Of a stretch of DNA of 64,000 nucleotides, positions 8,472 to 15,991 are shown one piece after another. Origin of the DNA: Vreelandella arcis (lineage in GTDB: Bacteria; Pseudomonadota; Gammaproteobacteria; Pseudomonadales; Halomonadaceae). Under the pieces are notes generated by a model. The model had not been told where the DNA came from. It saw only the letters and a list, made by a program, of their open reading frames with translations, and ran no database searches. Position numbers and translations under genes: made by a program. The DNA is taken from positions 310,001 through 374,000 of the forward strand of contig NZ_FNII01000002.1 of NCBI RefSeq assembly GCF_900103865.1. The letters are read 5' to 3'. Numbering within the stretch: the stretch's first letter is position 1; each line of letters begins with the position of its first letter.

Positions 8472-9532
8472 CTGCATCTATCTCTATCAAAGGATTGCAC
8501 CACACTTTCGGTGCCTTCCAGGCTTTAAAAAACATTGATCTCTCAATCGACGCCGGGGAATACACGGTATTGCTTGGCCCATCCGGCTGTGGCAAAACAA
8601 CGTTACTATCGATTCTGGGTGGTTTTCTGGTGCCTACGCAGGGTCTTGTCATGATCGGAGAAAAAGACATGACACAGGTGCAACCGGCCAAGCGCCCTAC
8701 CACCACCATGTTTCAGGATTATGCGTTGTTCCCGCATATGTCACTCAAGGATAACGTCGCCTTCGGTCTGCGGATGCGCGGTATGCGCAAACAAGCACGC
8801 CACGCCAAAGCGGATCAGTTTCTGGAGCTGGTTGGGCTTTTCCATGATGGTAACAAGCGTCCACACGAACTCTCTGGAGGGCAACGCCAACGGGTCGCGC
8901 TGGCTCGGGCGTTGGCGGTCAATCCTGACGTGCTGCTGTTGGACGAGCCGCTGGGAGCGCTTGATCTAAAACTGCGCCGCTCGATGCAGGACGAGCTAAA
9001 AGCGATTCAGCGCGAAGTGGGCACCACTTTTGTGCATGTTACCCATGACCAGGAAGAGGCCATGGCGATTGCCGACCGCATCGTGGTGATGAATGCCGGC
9101 CAAATAGAAGACCAAGGTGCCCCGGATCGCGTATATCGCCGACCTTGCAGCTTATTCGCTGCCAACTTTATGGGTGAAATCAACCAAATCCCGGCGTGGC
9201 GTGAACAAAACCGCTTGGCAACTCTCCTGGGGCATCCGCCCATAGCGCCGCCCGACAGCGACGCAGAGCAATGGGTAGCCTGTGTGCGGCCCGAGCAATT
9301 GAGTTCCGAACCACGTGAATGGTCGCTAGGAACCGCCACGGTCGTCAATAATGCCTTTTTCGGTGCCCATTATCGTTGCCACCTGCGCAGCGATAAAGCA
9401 CCGAACCTGACGTTTGTGGCGCACTTCCCGCCTAGCCACGAGCCCAAGGTGGGAGAAAGTCTCGCGCTGTATGTCGACCCGCAGCATATAAGCCTGTTTG
9501 CCGACACCCACGTAAAGGAGGCCGTTGCATGA
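8468..9532 (+). CDS. ABC transporter ATP-binding protein (PotA-like)
   Basis: ATPase of 354 residues energising the importer. Walker A is GPSGCGKT (37-44), the signature is LSGGQRQRVALARAL near 138, Walker B is VLLLDEPLGALD and the switch His lies in HVTHDQEEAM. The C-terminal third (about 235-354) is a TOBE/OB-type regulatory domain with WVACVRPEQL, usual in PotA, FbpC and MalK proteins. The frame overlaps both neighbours by four bases or so. Confidence 0.88.
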   Translation: MTASISIKGLHHTFGAFQALKNIDLSIDAGEYTVLLGPSGCGKTTLLSILGGFLVPTQGLVMIGEKDMTQVQPAKRPTTTMFQDYALFPHMSLKDNVAFGLRMRGMRKQARHAKADQFLELVGLFHDGNKRPHELSGGQRQRVALARALAVNPDVLLLDEPLGALDLKLRRSMQDELKAIQREVGTTFVHVTHDQEEAMAIADRIVVMNAGQIEDQGAPDRVYRRPCSLFAANFMGEINQIPAWREQNRLATLLGHPPIAPPDSDAEQWVACVRPEQLSSEPREWSLGTATVVNNAFFGAHYRCHLRSDKAPNLTFVAHFPPSHEPKVGESLALYVDPQHISLFADTHVKEAVA

Positions 9533-10260
9533 TGACTCGCACCCGCCCACAAGACTGGTATTCCACCCAGCGCGTGGGAGACGATATCACGCTGATTTCC
9601 GAGCCCTTCATCAAGGCATTCTACCGCTGTAATATCTGGCACGTTCGGGGCCGTGACCGAGACATGCTGGTCGATAGCGGCATGGGCGTGCTTTCCCTAC
9701 GAGAATGGGTGCCGCTAGTTACGGAACGCCAGCTGTCCGCCGTGGCCAGCCATACGCATTTCGACCATATTGGCTGCCACCATGAATTCAGCGACCGGCT
9801 CGTCCATCCTGCTGAAGCGGATATCCTGGCAAACCCGGGCCGCCGCGCAACACTCGCCGACCCCTATGTCACTGATGATATCTTTGACCAGCTCCCGCCT
9901 GAGCCCTACCGCTCGACAACCTATTCAGTAACATCAGCGCCCGCAACGCGACTAGTCGAGGACGGCGACGTTATCGATTTGGGCGACCGCGTGTTCGAAG
10001 TCATTCACACCCCAGGCCACTCGCCTGGTGGCATTGCCTTGTGGGAAGCGAAGAGCGGAATACTGTTCAGCGGCGATATCGTTTACGACGGGCCGCTCAT
10101 TGAAGACACCTATCATGCAAACGCTGCTGACTACATCCGCTCAATGAAGCGCCTTTACGACCTTCCCGTGCGCATTGTCCACGGCGGGCATTTCCCCAGC
10201 TACAGTGCAAATCGCCATCGGGAAATCATTCGTCAATGGCTGGATGAGAAGGGGGTGTGA
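9529..10260 (+). CDS. Metallo-beta-lactamase-fold hydrolase in the transporter operon
   Basis: Soluble 243-residue protein with the MBL metal site: SHTHFDHIGCHHEF (first His cluster, about residues 75-89), HTPGHSPGG near 162 and GDIVYDGPL near 182, then a late HGGH. It is not a glyoxalase II, since it lacks that enzyme's C-terminal domain, and gloB is elsewhere at 31826. The ATG overlaps the ATPase stop (ATGATGA) and AAGGAGG lies eight bases upstream, so it is the last gene of the importer operon. The substrate is unknown; a link to the imported compound is only contextual. Confidence 0.75.
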   Translation: MMTRTRPQDWYSTQRVGDDITLISEPFIKAFYRCNIWHVRGRDRDMLVDSGMGVLSLREWVPLVTERQLSAVASHTHFDHIGCHHEFSDRLVHPAEADILANPGRRATLADPYVTDDIFDQLPPEPYRSTTYSVTSAPATRLVEDGDVIDLGDRVFEVIHTPGHSPGGIALWEAKSGILFSGDIVYDGPLIEDTYHANAADYIRSMKRLYDLPVRIVHGGHFPSYSANRHREIIRQWLDEKGV

Positions 10261-10323
10261 AGTCAATTTCCCTAAAGTGGAGTGCTAATGGCCGATCCAA
10301 CAGCTCGACGCGGCCCTGATTTT

Positions 10324-10785
10324 TTATGCCAGACCACAGCAGACCTTAAACTTGCGCCCGCTGGCGCATGGGCAAGACGCATTGCGGCCGGGCTTGAGTG
10401 AGCGGATAACAGGGTTGCCATCGAGATAGAGCCAACGCCCCGCTTCTCGCACGAAGTTTGAGGACTCCTCCAGTACTGACCAGCGGCGGCCCTCCCGAAA
10501 GGTAGCGCGGAAATGCACCGATCCCCGTTCGTCTTTCTCATCACTCTCCAGGATCTCAAGCCGTTTCCAGGCGGTCGCGGCGTCAAGTTCCAAACGCGCT
10601 GGCCGGGTACTCGGGTGCCAGGTTGTCAGTAGGTAGTCGGCTAGGTCGAGCACAAAGGCGCTGTAACGCGCGCGCATCAGCGCCTCGGGAGTCGATGCCA
10701 GCTCACCGGCGTGATAGCGCCCGCAGCAGTCGGTAAGCGACCAGCCGCTGCCGCAGGGACAAGCTGTGTGGTTAGTGTGCTTCAT
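10324..10785 (-). CDS. ychJ: YchJ-family protein with SEC-C zinc motifs
   Basis: Cytoplasmic protein of 153 residues, family UPF0225. A zinc-binding SEC-C-like motif sits at each end: CPCGSGWSLTDCC (residues 9-21) and CPCASGRKFKVCC (about 138-150). The middle carries the conserved segment ALMRARYSAFVLDLADYLLTTWHPSTRP, a NTF2-like fold. The biochemical function is not established. It is monocistronic, convergent with the preceding operon. Confidence 0.85.
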   Translation of the reverse strand: MKHTNHTACPCGSGWSLTDCCGRYHAGELASTPEALMRARYSAFVLDLADYLLTTWHPSTRPARLELDAATAWKRLEILESDEKDERGSVHFRATFREGRRWSVLEESSNFVREAGRWLYLDGNPVIRSLKPGRNASCPCASGRKFKVCCGLA

Positions 10786-10985
10786 GTAAGGCTACTACCA
10801 GGCTAATGCTCATTGGGTTTATACGCTCGCTACAATGAAAAAGTGGTTTGATACTGAGCTGATCCGTACCTTCTATATGTTATTGAAAATTGGACTAAAA
10901 ACGACACGTTAGCTTAATGTGCTGGTGAGATACTCGGTATTTGCTCACTCGCTTGTCGGTGTCTTTGCTACGTCCAGGCAAGCCG

Positions 10986-11666
10986 CTAGCGCGAACGTGA
11001 TTTACGCCGGGAATATTGGCGCAGCGCGAATAAAAGCAAGACGCCAATCCCTAGACCGGCCAATGCCAGCAGGACATCGCGGCGGTCACTGGCGGTGGCA
11101 AGCGCACCAAGCTGGCTGCCCAACAGCGTGACCGCCGCCAGCCCCGGCACGATGCCCAAGGTCGAACCGATCATATAATCGCGAAACTTGATGTGAAAAG
11201 CGCCCGCCATCATGTTGGTCAGCGTGAAGGGGGCCAACGGGAGCAGGTTAATCAGTGTCATTGCGCGGATGCCGCGCCGGGAGAGGTAGCGCGAAAGCCC
11301 ATTCATGTGTTTGCCGCCGTAGTTCATCAAGGCCTCGCGTCCCAGGCGGTGCCCTACGCCGTACGACACCACCGATGACGCCAGTGTCCCGAGTGTTGCA
11401 TAAACGAACCCCCACACCGGGCCGAAAATCAACCCGGTGACCGCCACCAGGATACTCAGCGGAAACATCACCAAAAGTGCGGCCACATAGACTGCCGTTA
11501 CCAGCGCAAACGCCCATGACGAATCGCGCCACTGGGGTGACGCTGCGACCCACGCACGGATACTATTAACCGTCACCATGTCATTGACCGTCAGCCACTG
11601 CCATAGTCCACCGAGTGCTAGCAGTACCGCTAAAACGCTTAGCGCTAGAGTAATGGAACGCGCCAT
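10986..11666 (-). CDS. TVP38/TMEM64 (DedA-like, VTT domain) membrane protein
   Basis: Inner-membrane protein of 226 residues with five or six hydrophobic segments. The VTT core is visible in FGPVWGFVYATLGTLASSVVSYGVGHRLGR and in the later NLLPLAPFTLTNMMAGAFHIKFRDYMIGS. Relatives are implicated in lipid scrambling or envelope homeostasis; no specific role can be read here. AGGAG precedes the ATG at 11666. It is divergent from the large glycosyltransferase fusion gene, with 135 bases between them. Confidence 0.8.
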   Translation of the reverse strand: MARSITLALSVLAVLLALGGLWQWLTVNDMVTVNSIRAWVAASPQWRDSSWAFALVTAVYVAALLVMFPLSILVAVTGLIFGPVWGFVYATLGTLASSVVSYGVGHRLGREALMNYGGKHMNGLSRYLSRRGIRAMTLINLLPLAPFTLTNMMAGAFHIKFRDYMIGSTLGIVPGLAAVTLLGSQLGALATASDRRDVLLALAGLGIGVLLLFALRQYSRRKSRSR

Positions 11667-11801
11667 CCGCTTTGTCTCCTGTTTACGCCAAAGTCCGATT
11701 ACGCAACGTGGCGAAAATAAATAGTGTTGTCGACGTGCGAATCCGTTTGTGGCAGCTTATCGCCCCTATTGCCAACCACCCCTGTCTAGGAGACACGCCG
11801 A

Positions 11802-14048
11802 GTGCCCCGCCAGCGACTCATTTCGTGGTTTTTTTATCTCAACCTTGCCCTCATTGCCGCGCTGCTGGGTTACAAAGCCTATCTGAACTTTTTTGAACAA
11901 GATTTTGCCAGCGCCCACGCTGAACAAGTCAACGCCATCGAAACGATGCTGGCCGAGCGTGAGGCGTATCGTTTTGCTGTGCTGGGCAACATTAACAACT
12001 CGGTGGGCATTTTCGAGCGCAAAATTATCCCGCGCCTCAATCGCGAGGGCTATGACTTTATCATCTCGGCAGGTAATGCCGTCGCGAGCGGCGGCGAGGA
12101 TAAATACCGCGCGCTGTTTGGCACCCTGAATCACTTGGAAATGCCGTTCCTTTTGACCTTCGGCCCCCGCGAGGAAAGTCGCCTCGGTGGCTTTCGCTTT
12201 TATGACCACTTCGGCCCTTATCACTTTAGTTTTGCCGCAGGCAAAAGCCGCTTTACCTTTCTAGACAGTACCGGCACCACCGATTTCGGTTGGCAAACGC
12301 GCTGGCTTAAGGAAGTGCTCGCCGCAGGGCACGAACCAAATCAGTTTCTATTCAGTGCTCACCCGCTCTACCCGGTGGATCACACAGGGCTTTTCGGCCT
12401 AGAAGATGACGAAGACTACCACCTTGAGAACGACGCACGCCAAGCGTTTACTCGCCAGATCGAACAGGCCGATGTAGATGCGGTGTTCTCCTCTCAGGTA
12501 CCGCTCTTTGATCGCCAGCGCCATGGCGACACCGACTACATCGTTACCGGCGGCGCCGGTGGGCTCGTGCTCAATGACGACGAGAGCTACCACCATTTCG
12601 TCTCGGTCAGCGTTGAGGGCGATGAGATCCAGATCAACGAACAGCGCTTGGATATCGGCCAGCACCCGATTTGGCGCACGCTGGAGAGTTTATGGTTTTT
12701 CGTCTACTCGCTGTTTTACGTCGGCTACTTAAACTTCATTTTGATTGTTTCGACGTTCATTGCCATCGCGCTGTGGCTGTACAAGCGTATTTTTACCGAG
12801 CAGGATTACTACCCCGATTTCGATATCGACCCGGACGCCGGTAGCGAGACACCGCTAAACGTGGCCATGTTCACCAATAACTACCTGCCCTTTATTGGCG
12901 GCGTGCCGATCTCCATCGAGCGCTTAAAACGTGGCCTGACCGAGCTTGATAACAGCGTACTGGTCGTCGCCCCGCGCTATCCTCAGCAATCGACTACAGA
13001 GGAAGCCGATGTGCTGCGTCTGGCCCCGCTTTTACCGCTGGGCCGCCATAAAGAGTTTCGCCTGGCGAACATTTTCTCTTGGCGCCTGTTTAAGCGCGTG
13101 CGCGCCTTTGCACCGCAGGTGATTCACGTGCACCACCCATTCTGGATTGGCCGCGCCGGTCAGCTTTTGGGCCGGTTATTACGGGTGCCAGTGGTTTACA
13201 CCTACCACACGCGCTTGGAGCACTACGCCCATTATGTACCGTTGCCGGGGCCGCTGTTTCGTAATTTGATCTCCCATGCGCTGGTCAAGCGCTTTGCCAA
13301 TGGCTGCGACGCAGTGATTGTGCCCACCAGTTCCGCCGAAGAGTACCTACGTATCATCGGCGTTAAACAACCGGTTTTTGTCCAGCCAACCGGCATTGAG
13401 TACGCACGTTTTGCGGCCGCTGACAATGCTGCGCTCGATACGCTACGCCAGCGCTACCGGCTTGAGGGCAAGCGCGTGCTGGTATCGATTTCACGCTTGA
13501 GCAAAGAGAAGAACATCGATTTTATGCTCGATGGATTGGCGCTGTTGCGAGACAAAAGCCCGCATAATTTTCATTTGTTACTACTTGGCGAGGGCAACGA
13601 ATCCAACCGGCTACAGGCGCGTATCGAGGCGTTAGGGCTTACTGAGCACGTCACGCTGGTCGGCGCCGTCCCGCCCGACGAGGTGGCGTTGTACTGCCAT
13701 CTGGCCGAGCTTTTTGTCTTCGCATCGCGCTCGGAAACCCAAGGCATGGTCGTGCTAGAAGCCATGGCGGCGGGGCTTCCGGTGGTGGTCATTCGCTCCA
13801 GCGGCATTGAGGATATCGTCCAGCACGGAGTTAATGGCTACAAAACCGCGCCGGATCCCCAAGCCTGGAGCCAACGTATCGACACCCTGCTCAGCGATGA
13901 CGCGCTTAAAGCGCGCATGAGCGGTCATGCCTCCGACTCTGCCGCCGAGCAGTGCATCGAGAAGTTTGCCGTAGCGGTACTACGCGTGTACCGCTACGTC
14001 ATCGAGGCACGGCGTAAAAAGCGCGCTAATTCGTCATATCACCGTTAA
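11802..14048 (+). CDS. Metallophosphoesterase-like domain fused to GT4 glycosyltransferase
   Basis: Protein of 748 residues. A membrane helix (about 8-25) is followed by a metallophosphoesterase-like domain (about 50-290), a membrane segment (about 298-328) and a family 4 glycosyltransferase (about 350-740). In the first domain, positions where calcineurin-type enzymes carry metal-binding Asp, Asn and His read GNINN, SAGNAVASGG and TFGPREE, so most ligands appear lost; SAHPLY and YIVTGGAGG keep the fold's later motifs. The transferase has TNNYLPFIGGVPISI, HVHHPFW, YTYHTRLEHYAHYVP and the E-x7-E motif SETQGMVVLEAMAAG, resembling diacylglycerol glucosyltransferases. With a positive N-terminus the first domain would be periplasmic and the transferase cytoplasmic. 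The start is a GTG with AGGAG upstream. A lipid-modifying role is inferred. Confidence 0.8.
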   Translation: MPRQRLISWFFYLNLALIAALLGYKAYLNFFEQDFASAHAEQVNAIETMLAEREAYRFAVLGNINNSVGIFERKIIPRLNREGYDFIISAGNAVASGGEDKYRALFGTLNHLEMPFLLTFGPREESRLGGFRFYDHFGPYHFSFAAGKSRFTFLDSTGTTDFGWQTRWLKEVLAAGHEPNQFLFSAHPLYPVDHTGLFGLEDDEDYHLENDARQAFTRQIEQADVDAVFSSQVPLFDRQRHGDTDYIVTGGAGGLVLNDDESYHHFVSVSVEGDEIQINEQRLDIGQHPIWRTLESLWFFVYSLFYVGYLNFILIVSTFIAIALWLYKRIFTEQDYYPDFDIDPDAGSETPLNVAMFTNNYLPFIGGVPISIERLKRGLTELDNSVLVVAPRYPQQSTTEEADVLRLAPLLPLGRHKEFRLANIFSWRLFKRVRAFAPQVIHVHHPFWIGRAGQLLGRLLRVPVVYTYHTRLEHYAHYVPLPGPLFRNLISHALVKRFANGCDAVIVPTSSAEEYLRIIGVKQPVFVQPTGIEYARFAAADNAALDTLRQRYRLEGKRVLVSISRLSKEKNIDFMLDGLALLRDKSPHNFHLLLLGEGNESNRLQARIEALGLTEHVTLVGAVPPDEVALYCHLAELFVFASRSETQGMVVLEAMAAGLPVVVIRSSGIEDIVQHGVNGYKTAPDPQAWSQRIDTLLSDDALKARMSGHASDSAAEQCIEKFAVAVLRVYRYVIEARRKKRANSSYHR

Positions 14049-14075
14049 CCGACATCATCATGGCTATGCTTTGCA

Positions 14076-14357
14076 CTATGTAAGCTCGCGCAAGGCCGCA
14101 AGATTGTCCTGGCGTTTGAGATCGCTTGCAGTCTTCTTATTGCGATGACCACCGTTTGGCACATGGAACGTGGCGTCATACAACTCGCCTACCGGATTGC
14201 CGCGCATCTTCTCCCCATACAGCCAACGGATGAGCACGGCTTGCTCCTGCCCTTCCCAATCAACGGCCCTCGCCCGCAGGGCGCCGTCATTCTTGAGCGC
14301 CCGTGGGCGACGTGGCTTTTTGGCAATGGTTTGCTCATGCCAACACCTCTCGGGCAT
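14076..14357 (-). pseudogene. VRR-NUC nuclease-like phage gene, 3'-truncated
   Basis: The 93-residue frame carries the N-terminal half of a phage VRR-NUC domain: EGQEQAVLIRWLYGE, then FHVPNGGHRNKKTASDLKRQ. In intact members this is followed by a GVKxGxPDL catalytic stretch; here the frame ends 11 residues later in unrelated sequence just beyond the glycosyltransferase gene. The reading is that the 3' half was lost by deletion. It overlaps the end of the upstream phosphatase gene by 23 bases, an arrangement common in phage replication modules. Confidence 0.55.
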
Positions 14358-14994
14358 TGATCAACGTCAACCGGCCCGTCTGAAAGGCACCGGTGTCGAT
14401 ATAGAACACATTGCCCAGCCAAGTAGGCTGCTCAAGAATGGTGTGCCCGACCACTACGGCGTCGATGCCGGACACTGGCGTCGTGTCCCTGGTCTTTATA
14501 CGAGTCCGACCCCATACCATTTCCTCTTTGCCTACATCGTCCGCCATTTCAACCTGCGACCAGTCCGCAGGTGGTTCGGCATGAACGATACCAACCTGCT
14601 GTCCCGACACCTCAACCTGGCGGGCGTAAGGCAGATACTTCAGCGCCTCGCGCAGAATTTGTCGGACTTCGATCATGTTCTCTGTGATCGCCCAGGTGCC
14701 GCCGTTGATCATCCAAAGGTCTTCCGCGCTTCCCCCACGCTCAAGCGCATCAATGGCCAACATCTCGTGATTGCCACGCACGCCGAAAAACCAAGGCTCA
14801 AAGGCTAGCGACAAGCACTTGAAAGAATCCGCACCCCGGTCGATCAAGTCACCCACACAAAACAAGCGATCCTTTGCCTTATCGAAGTCAACGCGCGCCA
14901 TGGCCTCAAGCAACAGGTCGTACTGCCCATGAATGTCGCCAACGATAAAGTCTCTTCCATCCATGTTCTGGCCGTGCTTTTGAATCAAGCTCAT
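14335..14994 (-). CDS. Lambda-type protein phosphatase (phage-derived metallophosphoesterase)
   Basis: A 219-residue metallophosphoesterase of the phage lambda/PrpA type. All motifs are intact: FIVGDIHGQYD (residues about 17-27), FCVGDLIDRGADS, GVRGNHEML, then GIVHAEPP and VVGHTILEQP. The size matches lambda phosphatase (221 residues). The longer frame begins at 15045, but the ATG at 14994 has AGGAG (15003-15007) eight bases upstream and is preferred. The gene overlaps a 28-codon ORF by four bases (ATGA) upstream and the VRR-NUC remnant downstream. It is probably a surviving prophage gene. Confidence 0.8.
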   Translation of the reverse strand: MSLIQKHGQNMDGRDFIVGDIHGQYDLLLEAMARVDFDKAKDRLFCVGDLIDRGADSFKCLSLAFEPWFFGVRGNHEMLAIDALERGGSAEDLWMINGGTWAITENMIEVRQILREALKYLPYARQVEVSGQQVGIVHAEPPADWSQVEMADDVGKEEMVWGRTRIKTRDTTPVSGIDAVVVGHTILEQPTWLGNVFYIDTGAFQTGRLTLINAREVLA

Positions 14995-15077
14995 AGCCCT
15001 AACTCCTGGTTTAGTTCCCAATCCATAAACCGATGATAAATCCACTCCAAAGCCTTGCGCCTCTGATCTCTATTCAA
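14991..15077 (-). CDS. Small phage-module ORF, 28 residues
   Basis: A TTG-initiated frame ending in NQELGL, with its TGA overlapping the phosphatase ATG (ATGA) and its TTG overlapping the stop of the preceding frame (TTGA). The composition (NRDQRRKALEWIYHRFMDWE) is charged and helical and looks coding. No family is recognised. The four-base overlaps at both ends are the main evidence that it was a real gene of a phage operon. Confidence 0.4.
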   Translation of the reverse strand: MNRDQRRKALEWIYHRFMDWELNQELGL

Positions 15078-15202
15078 GCGATACCTCCAGCTATCTGGTC
15101 GAGTAACCGTTGCTGGCGCTCCCAGCGTTGATAATCGACCACGATCCGCTCCAGCATCGCCCACACCGTATCGTTGTGATCCAGCTCAGTACGGCAACAA
15201 AC
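15074..15202 (-). pseudogene. C-terminal remnant of an unknown phage gene
   Basis: An open frame of about 42 residues (RTELDHNDTVWAMLERIV, then VDYQRWERQQRLLDQIAGG) without a credible start; an in-frame TAG at 15203-15205 closes it upstream. It looks like the coding 3' end of a gene whose 5' part is gone. The stop overlaps the next small ORF by four bases. Family not recognised. Confidence 0.3.
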
Positions 15203-15447
15203 CTACAGGGCGCACCCGGGCGGTGGCATACTGGTTGTTCAGTTTCACGTAATGGGTGGCGACTCACAGGGACACGCTCTGCCCCCGCGTGGTCGACCAG
15301 ATCGGAAGTCGCTCAGTACGGAGCACGCCGGCAGAGGTTGTCGAACATTCCCAGACACAATCTGGACACAGTGAAAGACCGGTGCATTTAATAGAAGCAT
15401 GCTAGGAAGGAAATGGAAGACCTAGAAACAAAAAAGCCCTAGACGTG
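15203..15447. other. Intergenic stretch with no recognisable gene
   Basis: Between the phage remnant and the double hairpin, no reading frame on either strand has both a start and coding-like composition. The stretch probably consists of degraded mobile DNA. No tRNA-like or attachment-site duplicate is convincing here. Confidence 0.5.
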
Positions 15448-15471
15448 AAAAAAGCCGCCCGTAGGCGGCTT
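15448..15471 (-). terminator. Rho-independent terminator, minus strand
   Basis: AAGCCGCC (15452-15459) pairs with GGCGGCTT (15464-15471) around a CGTA loop. On the minus strand the hairpin is followed by six T residues (complement of A15448-15453). The gene it once served is not evident. Confidence 0.75.
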
Positions 15472-15474
15472 GGC

Positions 15475-15502
15475 GACACACTATTTTAGTGTGTCAGTTT
15501 TT
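15475..15502 (+). terminator. Rho-independent terminator, plus strand
   Basis: GACACACTA (15475-15483) pairs perfectly with TAGTGTGTC (15487-15495) around a TTT loop and is followed on the plus strand by AGTTTTTATC. It sits three bases from the oppositely oriented terminator at 15448-15471. Confidence 0.55.
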
Positions 15503-15595
15503 ATCGGTCAAAGCTCACGGCTTGCGTGCTGACGCTCTGGGCTATGCCAATGACTTGTTCGAGCTTGGCAGCACTGCTTTCCAGGTGGCGCCGAT

Positions 15596-15784
15596 TCGGG
15601 GAGATTGAAGCAGCGGCGCCCTACCGCTTTTGGATGCGACAACGACCAAATCGTACCCTTAGAAATCTCGGGCCAAGCGTCTGCGGCATTGGTAGAAGGC
15701 GCGGAATTGATCGTGTACGAGGGTGCTACCCACGGTTTGACCGATAGGCTCAACCAGGATCTGCTCAACTTCCTTCAAAACTGA
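15596..15784 (+). pseudogene. C-terminal fragment of a chloroperoxidase-like alpha/beta hydrolase
   Basis: In one open frame the last 62 residues of a non-heme chloroperoxidase/esterase-type alpha/beta hydrolase can be read: [13 protein letters not shown] (the acid region, usually HGDDDQIVP), [21 protein letters not shown] with the catalytic His, and [10 protein letters not shown] at the end. Upstream of about 15596 the similarity stops, and no start codon or nucleophile elbow is present. This is a 5'-truncated remnant. A strong hairpin starts three bases after its stop. Confidence 0.7.
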
Positions 15785-15786
15785 TC

Positions 15787-15831
15787 GTTACCCCACTGGC
15801 CCACTGCCCTGCAGTGGGCCAGTGGGGTAAC
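15787..15831. terminator. Perfect 21-bp inverted repeat hairpin
   Basis: Bases 15787-15807 pair without mismatch with 15811-15831 around a three-base CCT loop; the arms contain CCCCACTGGCCCACTG and its complement. It begins three bases after the hydrolase remnant's stop codon. The T-tract on either side is poor (ATCTTTGAT downstream), so a terminator of that lost gene is likely but not certain; a miniature mobile-element end is an alternative. Confidence 0.6.
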
Positions 15832-15991
15832 ATCTTTGATAGAAAAACTCAGCATACTGTCATGCCAAATTCAGTGAGGAATCCTGATTCAGGAGCAGTG
15901 CTTTGGCCTGTTCGCGGTGAATTCGCACTTTGAGTCCCAACACAGCATTGCTCCATGAGTGGAGACAACCTGTACATCATAGCCACTGTCA
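15832..15991. other. Short intergenic stretch without a supported gene
   Basis: The minus-strand frame that runs through it continues from the 3' part of the AraC gene in another register and has no homology that I recognise. It contains a coding-like tail (VRIHREQAKALLLNQD on the minus strand, ending near 15860), possibly another fragment. Confidence 0.3.

Noticed and set aside
9529..10260. Annotation of the MBL-fold gene as glyoxalase II
   Set aside because: It lacks the C-terminal glutathione-binding domain, and a clear gloB exists at 31826-32593.
10835..10912. 25-codon plus-strand ORF starting MKKWFDTELIRTF between ychJ and the TVP38-like gene
   Set aside because: No Shine-Dalgarno, no recognised family and no operon context.
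15255..15272. GGTGGCG...ACAGGGA, resembling the 3' part of the tRNA-Ser gene and a possible attachment-site copy
   Set aside because: Only two 7-base blocks match, with different spacing and no match in the T-loop; chance similarity is likely.
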